NCBI GenBank assembly: GCA_963817905.1 | Contig: CAWFPS010000002.1 | Coordinates: forward strand, 496,001 to 560,000 | Reading direction: 5' to 3' | From: VRUE01 sp963817905 | GTDB taxonomy: Bacteria; Actinomycetota; Thermoleophilia; Solirubrobacterales; 70-9 | Length of the DNA stretch: 64,000 bases | Part shown: positions 45,864 to 54,267 of the stretch, one piece after another | Position numbering within the stretch: the first letter of the stretch is position 1 | Layout of the letters: each line of letters begins with the position of its first letter | The notes under the pieces: model-generated | Database searches by the model: none | Seen by the model: the letters and a program-made list of their open reading frames with translations, nothing else | What the model was told of the DNA's origin: nothing | Translations under genes and position numbers: made by a program

Positions 45864-48650
45864 GTGGCACGCATTCCCGAAAAGGTCATCGAGCAGATCG
45901 AAGCGGAGGTCTCGGTCGTGCGGCTCGCCGAGCTGGCGGGCGTCGAGCTGTGCCCCCGGGGCGAGGAGCTGACCGGCCACTGCCCCTTCCACCCCGACGA
46001 CTCCTCCTCGCTCCTCGTCTCCCCGAAGGAGAACGCCTGGCGTTGCACCGGGGGCTGCGAGGCAGGCGGCTCGGCGATCGAGTGGACGATGCGCGCCGAG
46101 GGAATGTCCTTCTCCCATGCGGTCGAGCTCCTGCGCGACGGCGTCGTCCCCTCGAAGCCACGTTCTCAGCGCTCGACGCGCTCGACGGCCGCAAAGCTCC
46201 CGCCGCTTCTCCCTCAAGGAGCCGGGGATCGCGAACTGCTGGATCGCGTAGTCGACTTCTACGCCCAGACCCTGCGCGAGAGCCCCGAGGCGCTCGCCTA
46301 CCTCAAGCGCCGCGGCCTCGGCGATCCCGAGCTGCTGAAGCGCTTCCGCCTCGGCTACGCGAACCGCACCCTCGGCTACCGGCTGCCGGCGAAGAACCGC
46401 AAGGCAGGAGGGGAGCTGCGCGGCAAGCTGAAGGCGGCAGGCATCCTGCGCGACTCCGGGCACGAGCACCTCTCGGGCTCGCTGGTGATCCCGATCTGCG
46501 CTCAGGACGGGAAGGTCACCCAGCTCTACGGGCGAAAGATCCAGGAGGCTCTGCGGGCCGGCCCGCCGCGCCACCTCTACCTGCCCGGCCCGTGCGGCAT
46601 CTTCAACGTGGCGGCGCTCGGTACCGGCAGCGAGGCGATCCTCTGCGAGTCGCCGATCGACGCGCTCACCTTCTGGACGAACGGGTTGCGAAACGTCATC
46701 GCCACGCCCGGACCCGAGGAGGGCGGCGAGGAGCTGTGCGCGGCGCTGAGGGGTGCCGGCGTCGAGCGGGCGCTGATCGCCTTTGACGCCGACGAGGAGG
46801 GCGAGCGCGGCGCCGGAGTCCTGGCCGAGCGCCTTGGCGAGGCCGGGATCGAGTGCGCGCGAGTGCGCTTCCCCGAGGGCGAGGACGCCAACTCCTTTGC
46901 CTGCGCGACCGAGGAGCCCGCGGCGGCAAAGGAGGAGCCGGCGCCAGTCGAGGCGGTCTGGGGGGAGGAGTTCGAGGAGCCCGAGCCCGAGCCTCCGAGG
47001 TCCGCCGCACCGCCGCCGGGTGGCGTGGAGCCCATGGTCGAGGCGGCGGGCGAGGAGCTGCGGATCGGGATCGAGGAGCGCCGCTGGCGGGTGCGCGGCT
47101 TGAGCGCCGCCACGAGCTTCGAGTCCCTCGACACGCTCGACCTCTACTCGGCCAGGGCGCGGGGCAACTTCGCCCGCGCGGCCGCCAAGGAGCTGGGGCT
47201 CTCCGAGGAGCTGGTCGCGCGCGACCTGGGCCGGGTGCTTCTGGCCTGCGAGGAGCAGGCCGAGCAGGCGGTGCGCGAAGCGCAGGAACCCGCAGAGCCC
47301 GAAGTCGAGCTGAGCGAGGACGAGCGCGACCGGGCGCTTGAGCTGTTGCGCGATCCGGCGCTGATCGAGCGCATCTGCGCCGACTTCGAGCAGATCGGCG
47401 TGGTCGGCGAGCAAGACAACTGCCTGCTCGGCTACCTGGCGGCGGTCTCGCGCAAGCTCGACCGGCCGCTCGCGATCATCGTCCAGAGCACCTCGGCCGC
47501 CGGCAAGTCCGCCTTGCAGGAGGCGGTGCTGGCGATGGTGCCCTCCGAGGAGCGCGTCTCCTTCTCGGCGATGACCGGCCAGAGCCTCTTCTACATGGGC
47601 GAAACCGACCTTGCCCACAAGGTGCTCTCGATCGCCGAGGAGGAGGGCGCAAAGCGCGCCGCCTACGCCTTGAAGCTCCTTCACTCCGAGGGAGAACTGG
47701 GGATCGCCTCGACCGGCAAGGAGGGCAACTCGGGCCGCCTCGTCACCCACACCTACACCGTGCGCGGCCCCGTCGCGATCTTCCTGACCACGACCACGAT
47801 CGAGATAGACGAGGAGCTGCTCAATCGCTGCATCGTCCTCAGCGTCGATGAGGAGCGAGACCAAACGCGGGCGATTCACGAGCGCCAGCGCGAGCGCGAG
47901 ACCCTGGAGGGGTTGCTCGCCGAGCACGAGCGCGCCACGGTGCTGGCGCTTCACCGCGACGCCCAGCGCCTGCTTGAGCCGATCGCCGTAGTCAACCCCT
48001 ACGCGCGGGCGCTGCGCTTCGCCGACGCCCGCACCAGAACGCGCCGCGACCACATGAAGTACCTGGCGCTGATCCGCGCGATCGCGCTGCTTCACCAGCA
48101 CCAGCGCCCGCAGAAGACCGCCACCACCGAGAGCGGCGAGAACGTCCCCTACATCGAGGTCATTCGCTCCGATATCGCGCTCGCCAACCGCCTCGCCCAC
48201 GCCGTGCTCGGCCACTCGCTTGACGAGCTGCCACCCGGCACGCGGCGGCTGCTCGGGTCGATCGACGGCTACGTGGCCGAGCGGGCGGCCACCGAGCCGG
48301 CGGGACGCGAGGGCGTGCGGTTCACCCGCCGAGCGCTGCGCGAGGCGCTCGGCTGGGGCGACACGCAATTGAAGGTCCACCTCGCCCGCCTGGTCGAGCT
48401 GGAGCTGATCTGGGCCCACCGCGGCCCGCACGGCTCCTACCTCTACGAGCTGGCCTGGGAGGGCGAGGTCTCCCAGGAGCACCGGTTTCCCGGCCTGATC
48501 GACCCCGAGGCGCTGGGCGCCGTAGATGCAGAGAGGCGCGATTACGACAGCGATCGGTCGGGGTCCGGCTCGGACCGGCCGGGGGGCGGTCGGCCCCTGG
48601 CCGGGGCGCGGTCGGGGGCTGTTCGGCCCTCCCCGGAGGGAAGCGACTGA
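45864..48650 (+). CDS. CHC2-TOPRIM primase with fused helicase-like ATPase
   Basis: 928 residues from GTG 45864, with GAGGAGG 6 bases upstream. The DnaG-type zinc domain (about 29-70) has GHCPFHPDDSSS and WRCTGGCEAGG. A TOPRIM domain (about 255-345) has LCESPIDALTFW and LIAFDADEEGERG. An acidic linker follows. A P-loop ATPase domain (about 515-690) carries VQSTSAAGKSALQEAVLAMV as Walker A and a later FLTTTTIEIDEELLNRC sensor-like segment. The C-terminus has a winged helix (FTRRALREALGWGDTQLKVHL) and a disordered Gly/Arg tail. Such primase-helicases replicate integrative elements and satellites. The tyrosine integrase gene begins one base after the stop, so the pair is a mobile module. Confidence 0.85.
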   Translation: MARIPEKVIEQIEAEVSVVRLAELAGVELCPRGEELTGHCPFHPDDSSSLLVSPKENAWRCTGGCEAGGSAIEWTMRAEGMSFSHAVELLRDGVVPSKPRSQRSTRSTAAKLPPLLPQGAGDRELLDRVVDFYAQTLRESPEALAYLKRRGLGDPELLKRFRLGYANRTLGYRLPAKNRKAGGELRGKLKAAGILRDSGHEHLSGSLVIPICAQDGKVTQLYGRKIQEALRAGPPRHLYLPGPCGIFNVAALGTGSEAILCESPIDALTFWTNGLRNVIATPGPEEGGEELCAALRGAGVERALIAFDADEEGERGAGVLAERLGEAGIECARVRFPEGEDANSFACATEEPAAAKEEPAPVEAVWGEEFEEPEPEPPRSAAPPPGGVEPMVEAAGEELRIGIEERRWRVRGLSAATSFESLDTLDLYSARARGNFARAAAKELGLSEELVARDLGRVLLACEEQAEQAVREAQEPAEPEVELSEDERDRALELLRDPALIERICADFEQIGVVGEQDNCLLGYLAAVSRKLDRPLAIIVQSTSAAGKSALQEAVLAMVPSEERVSFSAMTGQSLFYMGETDLAHKVLSIAEEEGAKRAAYALKLLHSEGELGIASTGKEGNSGRLVTHTYTVRGPVAIFLTTTTIEIDEELLNRCIVLSVDEERDQTRAIHERQRERETLEGLLAEHERATVLALHRDAQRLLEPIAVVNPYARALRFADARTRTRRDHMKYLALIRAIALLHQHQRPQKTATTESGENVPYIEVIRSDIALANRLAHAVLGHSLDELPPGTRRLLGSIDGYVAERAATEPAGREGVRFTRRALREALGWGDTQLKVHLARLVELELIWAHRGPHGSYLYELAWEGEVSQEHRFPGLIDPEALGAVDAERRDYDSDRSGSGSDRPGGGRPLAGARSGAVRPSPEGSD

Positions 48651-48651
48651 G

Positions 48652-49710
48652 ATGGCAAGGCGCATGCCAGAGCCGATCGCGGGCGACCCGAGCGATCCGC
48701 ACGGCTTCCCGGCCCTGGTCGCGGAGTACTGCGAGCAGCTCTCCGTCCACGCCTACAGCCGTCATACCGTCAAGGCCAAGCGCGCGGGCCTGGCGATGCT
48801 CGCCGGCTGGCTCGCCGAGCGCGGCGTCACTCGCCCGGCCGAGGTGAGCAAACCGATGCTGGACGCCTACCAGCGCTCGCTCTTTCACCGCCGCAAGGCA
48901 GACGGCGACCCGCTCGCCTTCAGCACGCAGGCACAGCGATTGGGCGCGGTGCGCTCCTTCTTTGCGTGGCTCGCGCGCGAGAACCGCATCCTCCAAGACC
49001 CCGCCGCCGCCCTGGAGCTTCCCTCCGAGGCGAGGCGGCTGCCCCGTGCCGTGCTGAGTGCCTCGGAGGCCGAGCGCATCCTGGCGCTGCCCGACCTGGC
49101 GAGGCCGCTGGGGTTGCGCGACCGGGCGATGATGGAGCTGTTCTATGCGACGGGCGTGCGCCGCGCCGAGCTGGCGAACCTGGCGGTCTTCGACCTCGAC
49201 ATCGAGCGCCGTGCCCTGATGGTGCGCGAAGGCAAGGGCCGCAAGGACCGGATGATCCCGACCGGCGAGCGCGCCGCCGTGTGGTGCGAGCGCTACCTGG
49301 CAGAGGCCCGGCCCGAGCTGGCGCCCCAACCCGACAGCGGCGTGCTCTTCCTCACCGTCACGGGGTTGAAGATCCACATCGAAAACCTGAGCCGGCTGAT
49401 CGCCGCCTACGTGCGGGACTCCGGCGTCGGCAAGCCGGGCTCCTGTCACCTCTTCCGCCATACGATGGCGACCCTGATGCTCGAAGGCGGCGCCGACATC
49501 CGCTACGTCCAACAGATGCTCGGCCACGCCGACATCTCAAGCACCCAGATCTACACCCGCGTCTCGCTGCGCAAGCTGGAGGCGGTTCACTCGGCCAGCC
49601 ATCCGGGGGCGGCGAACGAGCCGCGGAGAGGGCGGGGCGGCGCCGAGGGGGGAGCGGGGAAGATCGGGGATCGTGGCCCGGCTGGCGAAGAGGGCCTTTC
49701 GGACTCTTAA
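48652..49710 (+). CDS. Tyrosine recombinase (XerD/phage integrase type), complete
   Basis: 352 residues. A SAM-like N-terminal DNA-binding domain (about 15-110; FPALVAEYCEQLSVHAYSRH) precedes a catalytic domain with Arg in YATGVRRAELANLAV, Lys in GKGRKDRMIP, the HxxR box CHLFRHTMATLML, His in MLGHADISSTQIYTRV and the nucleophile Tyr in the same segment. It cuts and rejoins DNA to integrate or excise an element. The ATG at 48652 has GGAGGG upstream. The nearly identical catalytic domain at 54662 is a truncated copy. The attachment site was not identified. Confidence 0.92.
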   Translation: MARRMPEPIAGDPSDPHGFPALVAEYCEQLSVHAYSRHTVKAKRAGLAMLAGWLAERGVTRPAEVSKPMLDAYQRSLFHRRKADGDPLAFSTQAQRLGAVRSFFAWLARENRILQDPAAALELPSEARRLPRAVLSASEAERILALPDLARPLGLRDRAMMELFYATGVRRAELANLAVFDLDIERRALMVREGKGRKDRMIPTGERAAVWCERYLAEARPELAPQPDSGVLFLTVTGLKIHIENLSRLIAAYVRDSGVGKPGSCHLFRHTMATLMLEGGADIRYVQQMLGHADISSTQIYTRVSLRKLEAVHSASHPGAANEPRRGRGGAEGGAGKIGDRGPAGEEGLSDS

Positions 49711-49794
49711 TCGAACGCTCCGCCGCTCAACGGCTCCGGCGGGGTCGCTATCGTGGTTTGAGCGACACGGCGATCTCACCGGAATGAGGATCAA

Positions 49795-50013
49795 ATGGCA
49801 GTTCAGGATCAAGAGAGCTTCCGCAAGGCTCAGGCCAAGCTCGACGCAAAAGAGGATTTGGCCCCCTACATGGGCAAGTGGGTCGCGCTTCGGAGCGGCA
49901 AGGTCATCGCCAGCGACTTCAACGCCAAGGGCCTGCGAAGCAATTCAGAGGTGAGGCCGACAGACGCCATCGTCCCGGTTCCCCGCTCCCGCGCCGGCTT
50001 CTTCATCGCCTGA
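49795..50013 (+). CDS. DUF5678-like small protein
   Basis: 72 residues (MAVQDQESFRKAQAKLDAKE). The segment LAPYMGKWVALRSGKVIASD resembles the DUF5678 core (a short beta hairpin that begins with KGKWVA). It is 4 bp upstream of the aspartic protease-like gene, and this type of pair recurs in bacteria, so the two probably work together, perhaps as a toxin-antitoxin-like or regulatory pair. The family call is tentative. Confidence 0.5.
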   Translation: MAVQDQESFRKAQAKLDAKEDLAPYMGKWVALRSGKVIASDFNAKGLRSNSEVRPTDAIVPVPRSRAGFFIA

Positions 50014-50017
50014 GCCC

Positions 50018-50437
50018 GTGGAGCACGACGAGGGCCTCGTTGCACCGTACAAGCCCGGACCCGACGGGCAGCTGCGGCCGTACCTTCTGCTGACGCTGCT
50101 CGGAGTCAAGCCCGGCTTGGAGGTCGACATTCTCGGCTTGGTCGATACCGGTGCGGACAGGTCCGTACTGCCGATCGACTACGCAGAGGCCCTCGGGTAC
50201 ACCGTTGAGGACTTGGAGCCAAGAGAGGTGGGTCAGGTGGATGGTCTGGCGTCGGCTTGGGTCGCCAAGAAGCCTTGTCAGGCATTCGTCGACGGGCTCC
50301 CCGACATCAAGTTTGAGGTCGAGCCGCTCTTCGTGGGGGGACTCAACGCTCTGTGGGGACGCGCCGATTTGATGATGAACTTCACAATCAGCGTCTCGGA
50401 GAAGGCCCGGGAGCTGACCCTTCGCCCGCCCGAGTGA
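50018..50437 (+). CDS. Retropepsin-like aspartic protease
   Basis: 139 residues with a GTG start. The active-site motif LVDTGADRSVLP at about residue 41 is the retroviral-type aspartic protease signature; a second hydrophobic-Gly element (FVGGLNALWGRADLM) is at about 108-122. Only one DTG motif is present, so it would act as a dimer like retroviral proteases. The substrate may be its small upstream partner, which is inference. It lies between the integrase and the conserved leader of RHS cassette 2. Confidence 0.7.
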   Translation: MEHDEGLVAPYKPGPDGQLRPYLLLTLLGVKPGLEVDILGLVDTGADRSVLPIDYAEALGYTVEDLEPREVGQVDGLASAWVAKKPCQAFVDGLPDIKFEVEPLFVGGLNALWGRADLMMNFTISVSEKARELTLRPPE

Positions 50438-50574
50438 GGAGGCTCCGCCCCGATGGGTGGCTTGGTAAGGCTGGCTGAAGACAACACGCCGCGCCGTCGG
50501 CCGAGACCTGAAAGACTGCCCGGCGATCTCGCCTGTTTGCAGCCCAGACTCCAGCCGTTCCCTTCCCGAGGCTC

Positions 50575-50690
50575 AAAACCGCGCCGGGGATTTTTCTCTT
50601 GCGAGGGGCCTGCTCGGTGGACCCTGCGCTACAGAAATCTCGCATCGCAGGTGGGATCGGATGGTGTTGATGTACGAAACCGCGGTGGAT
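50575..50690 (+). promoter_or_regulatory. Conserved leader of RHS cassette 2
   Basis: Matches the leader at 56660 without gaps. The first 24 bases (50575-50598, beginning AAAACCGCGCCGGGGATTTT) are identical in both; CATCGCAG lies 68 bases on and TGTACGAAACCG 96 bases on in each. The end contains the start codon (ATG 50670 here, TTG 56755 there). The upstream part 50438-50574 is weakly similar too. It may carry a promoter, a recombination site or both. Confidence 0.7.
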
Positions 50691-51776
50691 GGCACATTTG
50701 GGGTCGAATACGACAACTTGGGCCGGATCACGAGTTTGCCTTCGGCCTACTCCGGCGGTGGCAACCTGACGACCGGCTACTACGTCAACGACCTGACGCG
50801 CAGCCAGAGCCAGGGCGGGGTTACGAATACCTACGACCTTGACAGCGCGCTGCGCCAGCACAAGCGGACCCGGACCGGCGGCAAAGAAGAAGGGACCGAG
50901 ATCTACCACTATGCCGGTGGCTCAGATTCCCCCTCCTGGATTGACGAAGGGGAAGGGGGCTGGACCCGGATGATCGGCGCCCTCGGCGGCAGCCTCGGCG
51001 CTCTACAGACATCTAGTGGGGACATCACCTTCCAGATCGCCGACATGCATGGCGACGTGATCGCCACCGCCGATGACGATCCGGAAGCGACCGAATTGCT
51101 CTCGACGCAGCGCTTCGACGAGTACGGCAACCCGCAGAGTGGCTTCCTCGAAGGCGGCAACGCCGAATACGGCTGGCTGGGCGCCAAAGGTCGCCGCACC
51201 CAGCTGCCTTCCGGTGTGATTCAGATGGGAGTTAGAAGCTACATCCCCGCCGTTGGCCGCTTCATATCCGTTGATCCGGTACAAGGTGGGTCAGCAAATG
51301 CATATGACTACGCAAATCAAGACCCTATAAATACCTTTGACCTCACCGGGCGCAAGCCGCACGGCAACGCCTGTCTGAGTGGTGTTGGACCCATTTGTAC
51401 GTGTCGCCTCCATATCAGGATGTGGTCGAAGAAGCGCGGTCGGATGGGAGTACGCCTTGACTTTAACTGTCATAGATTTGGCGGAGTAACCAGAGTCAAT
51501 CACTACACGAAGTTCGAGCGTCGTCGTCCAACTAGTCCGCTTTGGGGAAAGTTCGAGAGTATTCCACGTCCTCATTTTGTCAACAAGCCAGCATGGACCA
51601 ACCGGTGCCGTGACACAGATCCCTGTCAAAACAACTGGAGCATTAAAGGCACCTTCGTCTGCGAGCCGGGTCGCGAGTACCAAATTATTCACTTCCAAGA
51701 GGTTTACGCTAACCTTCGTGGTAAGGGCCAGACGTTCTCGGGGACAGTAAAAGCACAGGAGCACTGCGCAACGTGA
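50670..51776 (+). CDS. Stand-alone RHS core cassette 2 with cysteine-rich C-terminal tip
   Basis: 368 residues. Residues 1-220 repeat the end of the main RHS protein (YYVNDLTRSQSQGGVTNTYD, EIYHYAGGSDSPSW, STQRFDEYGNP, AEYGWLGAKGRRTQLPSGVI, DPVQGGSANAYDYANQDP). The last 135 residues are unrelated to the other tips: nine cysteines, many basic residues and beta-like patches (CRLHIRMWSKKRGRMGVRL, FVCEPGREYQIIHFQEVYAN). There is no signal peptide. ATG 50670 is chosen because the aligned leader of cassette 4 has its start at the same point; ATG 50661 is also in frame. It overlaps the next gene as GTGA. It may be an orphan donor for tip exchange or an expressed protein. Confidence 0.8.
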   Translation: MYETAVDGTFGVEYDNLGRITSLPSAYSGGGNLTTGYYVNDLTRSQSQGGVTNTYDLDSALRQHKRTRTGGKEEGTEIYHYAGGSDSPSWIDEGEGGWTRMIGALGGSLGALQTSSGDITFQIADMHGDVIATADDDPEATELLSTQRFDEYGNPQSGFLEGGNAEYGWLGAKGRRTQLPSGVIQMGVRSYIPAVGRFISVDPVQGGSANAYDYANQDPINTFDLTGRKPHGNACLSGVGPICTCRLHIRMWSKKRGRMGVRLDFNCHRFGGVTRVNHYTKFERRRPTSPLWGKFESIPRPHFVNKPAWTNRCRDTDPCQNNWSIKGTFVCEPGREYQIIHFQEVYANLRGKGQTFSGTVKAQEHCAT

Positions 51777-52306
51777 GGTCTAGGCCAACCCCCCCAATCC
51801 TTATTGCGTCCTATATTTGTTGTGTCGCCATAGTACTCGGGGCATTTGCTCCGTGGGCAGTATTTGGGCCAATCTACTTCAGCGGCCAAGATCTAGACGG
51901 CCCCGCCACTCTGCTTGCAGGTGTGTTGGTGGCGGTGTTGCTAACTCCAGCGGGGCGTTCCCGGCAGGTGCGCGTAAATTTTGCCCTTTATGTTGCTGGC
52001 GTATGTTCTGTTATTGGCTTGGGCAACTTGCTCGACATTTACAGTGAAAGCCTTGGACGTTTTGATCTTGAGGGATTTTCGGCGGGATGGGGCTTGATCG
52101 TGACCACCGGGTCAGCGCTCATTCTTACCACCATTTGCGCGATCCAGGCGCAGCGAGTTCCGGCAATGAGGTACCGATGGCGAGTAAGGGGAGTGATGCT
52201 GCTGCTTGCGATTGGGAGTATGGCCTGCATTTGGATTGGACTGGGCCAACATGGCTCGATATCCGAAGTACCGTCACGGGGATCTGGGGGTAAACAGCCA
52301 TTTTAA
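51773..52306 (+). CDS. Polytopic membrane protein, candidate immunity protein of cassette 2
   Basis: 177 residues from a GTG that overlaps the toxin stop (GTGA). Five hydrophobic segments are visible (about 9-31, 44-58, 68-85, 103-122, 140-158). GC content is lower than in the core RHS sequence. The stop codon ends exactly at the left edge of the ISL3 element (52307), so the native C-terminus may have been cut off. The immunity role is inferred from overlap and order. Confidence 0.55.
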   Translation: MRSRPTPPILIASYICCVAIVLGAFAPWAVFGPIYFSGQDLDGPATLLAGVLVAVLLTPAGRSRQVRVNFALYVAGVCSVIGLGNLLDIYSESLGRFDLEGFSAGWGLIVTTGSALILTTICAIQAQRVPAMRYRWRVRGVMLLLAIGSMACIWIGLGQHGSISEVPSRGSGGKQPF

Positions 52307-53648
52307 GGCTCTCCTGACGTTTCCGTGGGTGAAGTAAGGCCCTGAGAAGAGGCGCACGCCGCCCCGCGCCTAGGTTTCCGGCTGTCAGAAGGCTGGAAAT
52401 CGAAAGGAGCGGCAACGACGTGCGCAAGGAAAGGGTATGGGCGCGCCTGCTCGGCTTGGAGCGAGCAGTGGTCGAGAGCGTGGAGCGCGACGAGGAGGGG
52501 CAGGTAGTGGTGGCGGTTAGGCCGCACCATCGGGAGCGCGACCGCTGCGGCGTTTGCGGCCGTCGAGCCCCGGGTTTCGACCTCGGCGAGGGTCGGCGGC
52601 GCTGGCGGGCGCTGGACCTCGGCACGACGATCGCCTACCTGGAGGCCGACGCCCCAAGGGTCGCCTGCCCCGAGCACGGCGTCGTCGTCTGCGCCGTGCC
52701 CTGGGCTCGGCACGATTCGCGCTTCACTCGGGCCTTCGAGCAGCAGGTCGCCTGGCTCGCGGTGAACACCTCGGGCAGCGCCGTGGCAGAGCTGATGCGA
52801 ATAGCCTGGCGCAGCGTCGGGGCGATCTGTGAGCGGGTGGCGGTAGAGGCGGGGCGCGAGGCGGACCTGCTCGCCGGCCTGCGCCGGATCGGCATCGATG
52901 AGATCTCCCACCGCAAGGGCCACCGTTACCTGACCGTGGTCGTCGACCACGACACCGGCAGGCTGATCTGGGCGGCGCCGGGACGCGACAAGGCAACCGT
53001 GGAGGCGTTCTTCGATGCGCTCGGGGAAAAGCGCACCAAGCAGCAGAAGCTCGTCTCCTTCGGCATGGCGGGCTGGATCGAGACGGTGTTGGCGAAGCGC
53101 TGCCCGAAGGCCAAGCGCTGCGTCGATCCCTTCCACGTGATCGCCCTCGCCACCGAAGCGCTCGACAGAGTTCGTCGCGAGGTCTGGAATGAGGCGCGCC
53201 GCCAAGGCCAGGGCGACGTGGCGGCCGAGCTCAAGGGCGCCCGCTACGCCCTCTGGAAGAACCCCGAGAACCTGACAGCGCGCCAGCGCTCAAAGCTCGC
53301 CGGCGTCGAGCGGCTCAACCGGCCGCTCTATCGCGCCTACCTGATGAAGGAGCAGCTGCGCCAGATCTACTGCCTCGGGCCAAGGGCGGCGGTCCGCCTG
53401 CTGGATGAGTGGATCTCCTGGGCGCGGCGCTGCCGCCTGAAGCCGTTCGTAACGCTGGCGCGCACGATCGTCGACCAGCGCGAAGGGATCGTCGCCGCGA
53501 TCCGCCACGGGCTCTCCAACGCCCGGGTGGAGGCGATCAACACCCAGATCCGCCTGATCGCCCTGGTCTATCTCTGCTGTGGGGGGATCGAGATCGATCT
53601 CCCCTTCTCATGAGTCAGAGAAACGAACCACGGAAAGCCGTGGAGACC
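52307..53648 (+). mobile_element. ISL3-family insertion sequence
   Basis: 1342 bp. The left end begins GGCTCTCCTGACGTTTCCGT and the right end read inward is GGTCTCCACGGCTTTCCGTG, an imperfect inverted repeat that begins GG and shares TTTCCGTGG. The bases flanking the two ends (CATTTTAA and CACTTACT) are not an 8-bp target duplication, so the element has probably been involved in a deletion or recombination. It separates the immunity gene of cassette 2 from a truncated RHS core. Confidence 0.75.
52420..53613 (+). CDS. ISL3-family transposase, C-terminus altered
   Basis: 397 residues with a GTG start and AAAGGAG upstream. N-terminal zinc-finger region (RDRCGVCGRRAPGF, CPEHGVVVC), helix-turn-helix, and the ISL3 DDE domain with GIDEISHRKGHRYLTVVVD (first Asp) and VDPFHVIALATEALDRVRRE (second Asp). 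The conserved end RVEAINTQIRLI is followed directly by ALVYLCCGGIEI, whereas ISL3 relatives have an extra FGFHS-type segment there (as in the remnant at 57966). An internal deletion of about 14 codons between short repeats is likely. Activity is doubtful. Confidence 0.85.
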   Translation: MRKERVWARLLGLERAVVESVERDEEGQVVVAVRPHHRERDRCGVCGRRAPGFDLGEGRRRWRALDLGTTIAYLEADAPRVACPEHGVVVCAVPWARHDSRFTRAFEQQVAWLAVNTSGSAVAELMRIAWRSVGAICERVAVEAGREADLLAGLRRIGIDEISHRKGHRYLTVVVDHDTGRLIWAAPGRDKATVEAFFDALGEKRTKQQKLVSFGMAGWIETVLAKRCPKAKRCVDPFHVIALATEALDRVRREVWNEARRQGQGDVAAELKGARYALWKNPENLTARQRSKLAGVERLNRPLYRAYLMKEQLRQIYCLGPRAAVRLLDEWISWARRCRLKPFVTLARTIVDQREGIVAAIRHGLSNARVEAINTQIRLIALVYLCCGGIEIDLPFS

Positions 53649-53650
53649 CA

Positions 53651-53857
53651 CTTACTTCTGGCGTGGTCCAGATGGGCGTGCGGTCTTACGTTCCGTCACT
53701 TGGGCGCTTCCTCTCACTGGATCCCGTGAAGGGCGGCTCGGCCAACGCCTACGATTATGTTAATCAGGACCCAGTCAACAACTACGATCTAACAGGTTGC
53801 TACGTTGAGGCATGTGGGTCGCCAAGCGCCGCTTGGACGAAGCGATCAGGAGGGTGA
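53651..53857 (+). pseudogene. RHS core fragment of cassette 3, 5' half missing and frameshifted at the tip
   Basis: The frame begins at the ISL3 right end with TSGVVQMGVRSYVPSLGRFL and continues SLDPVKGGSANAYDYVNQDP to NNYDLTGCYVEACG, then ends after 17 unrelated codons at TGA 53855. The main RHS protein and cassettes 2 and 4 have about 180 more core residues before this point; these are absent. The tip-coding frame starts at 53812 in another phase, so core and tip are no longer joined. Confidence 0.75.
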
Positions 53858-54267
53858 ACAGGAAGGAAGCTCGTAAGGCGAATAGGAAGCACATAATTCA
53901 GATCAGGTTCCATAGCAAGCGTGAACTTAACCATTTCGTCAACTGGATAGTAGGTGAACACCGCAGCCTCGTTAAGCACCTGCCTGACAAGAGTTCGTGG
54001 ACTGCTTCAGGCATAGCCAAGGCGTCACAGGCGGTGCAAGAGTATCGCCACCTGTCGAGGCAAGTAAACCATGTCCCCACTGTGAACGAGGACGCGCAGG
54101 CATGTTTCAGCGTGTCAGTTGGTTCAACCGCTTTGAGTATTGCGACGGCACCTGAGACGGGTACAGCTGGCTTGTGGGTCTTCGGTATTGCGTCTATCGC
54201 ATTCGGCGCTGCTGATAAGGCAGTCTGTGCTAGGTTCGGTGTTCTGAGTTCCCTTGAGATCCATTAA
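53812..54267 (+). CDS. Cassette 3 toxin-like tip, out of frame with its RHS core
   Basis: 151 residues (MWVAKRRLDEAIRRVNRKEA). Basic helical N-terminal part with HIIQIRFHSKRELNHF, then a glycine/alanine-rich hydrophobic end (STALSIATAPETGTAGLWVF, GIASIAFGAADKAVCARFG). The layout, basic then hydrophobic with late cysteines, resembles the main tip and the orphan tip at 44101. A one-base loss near 53808 would explain the phase change. An internal ATG could still allow expression. Its stop overlaps the next start as TAATG. The toxin role is inferred. Confidence 0.55.
   Translation: MWVAKRRLDEAIRRVNRKEARKANRKHIIQIRFHSKRELNHFVNWIVGEHRSLVKHLPDKSSWTASGIAKASQAVQEYRHLSRQVNHVPTVNEDAQACFSVSVGSTALSIATAPETGTAGLWVFGIASIAFGAADKAVCARFGVLSSLEIH

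Noticed and set aside
45342..48665. 1107-codon antisense frame across the primase gene
   Set aside because: The sense strand has zinc, TOPRIM and P-loop motifs; the antisense product is Arg/Gly/Leu filler.
50388..50909. Conserved minus-strand frames over both cassette leaders (also 56479-56940)
   Set aside because: Only the stretch over the identical 24-base block is shared (IPGAV-like); no common start or family, so DNA conservation explains it.
52299..53656. Target-site duplication around the ISL3 element
   Set aside because: The octamers next to the two ends differ (CATTTTAA versus CACTTACT); no shift of the ends by a few bases gave a match.
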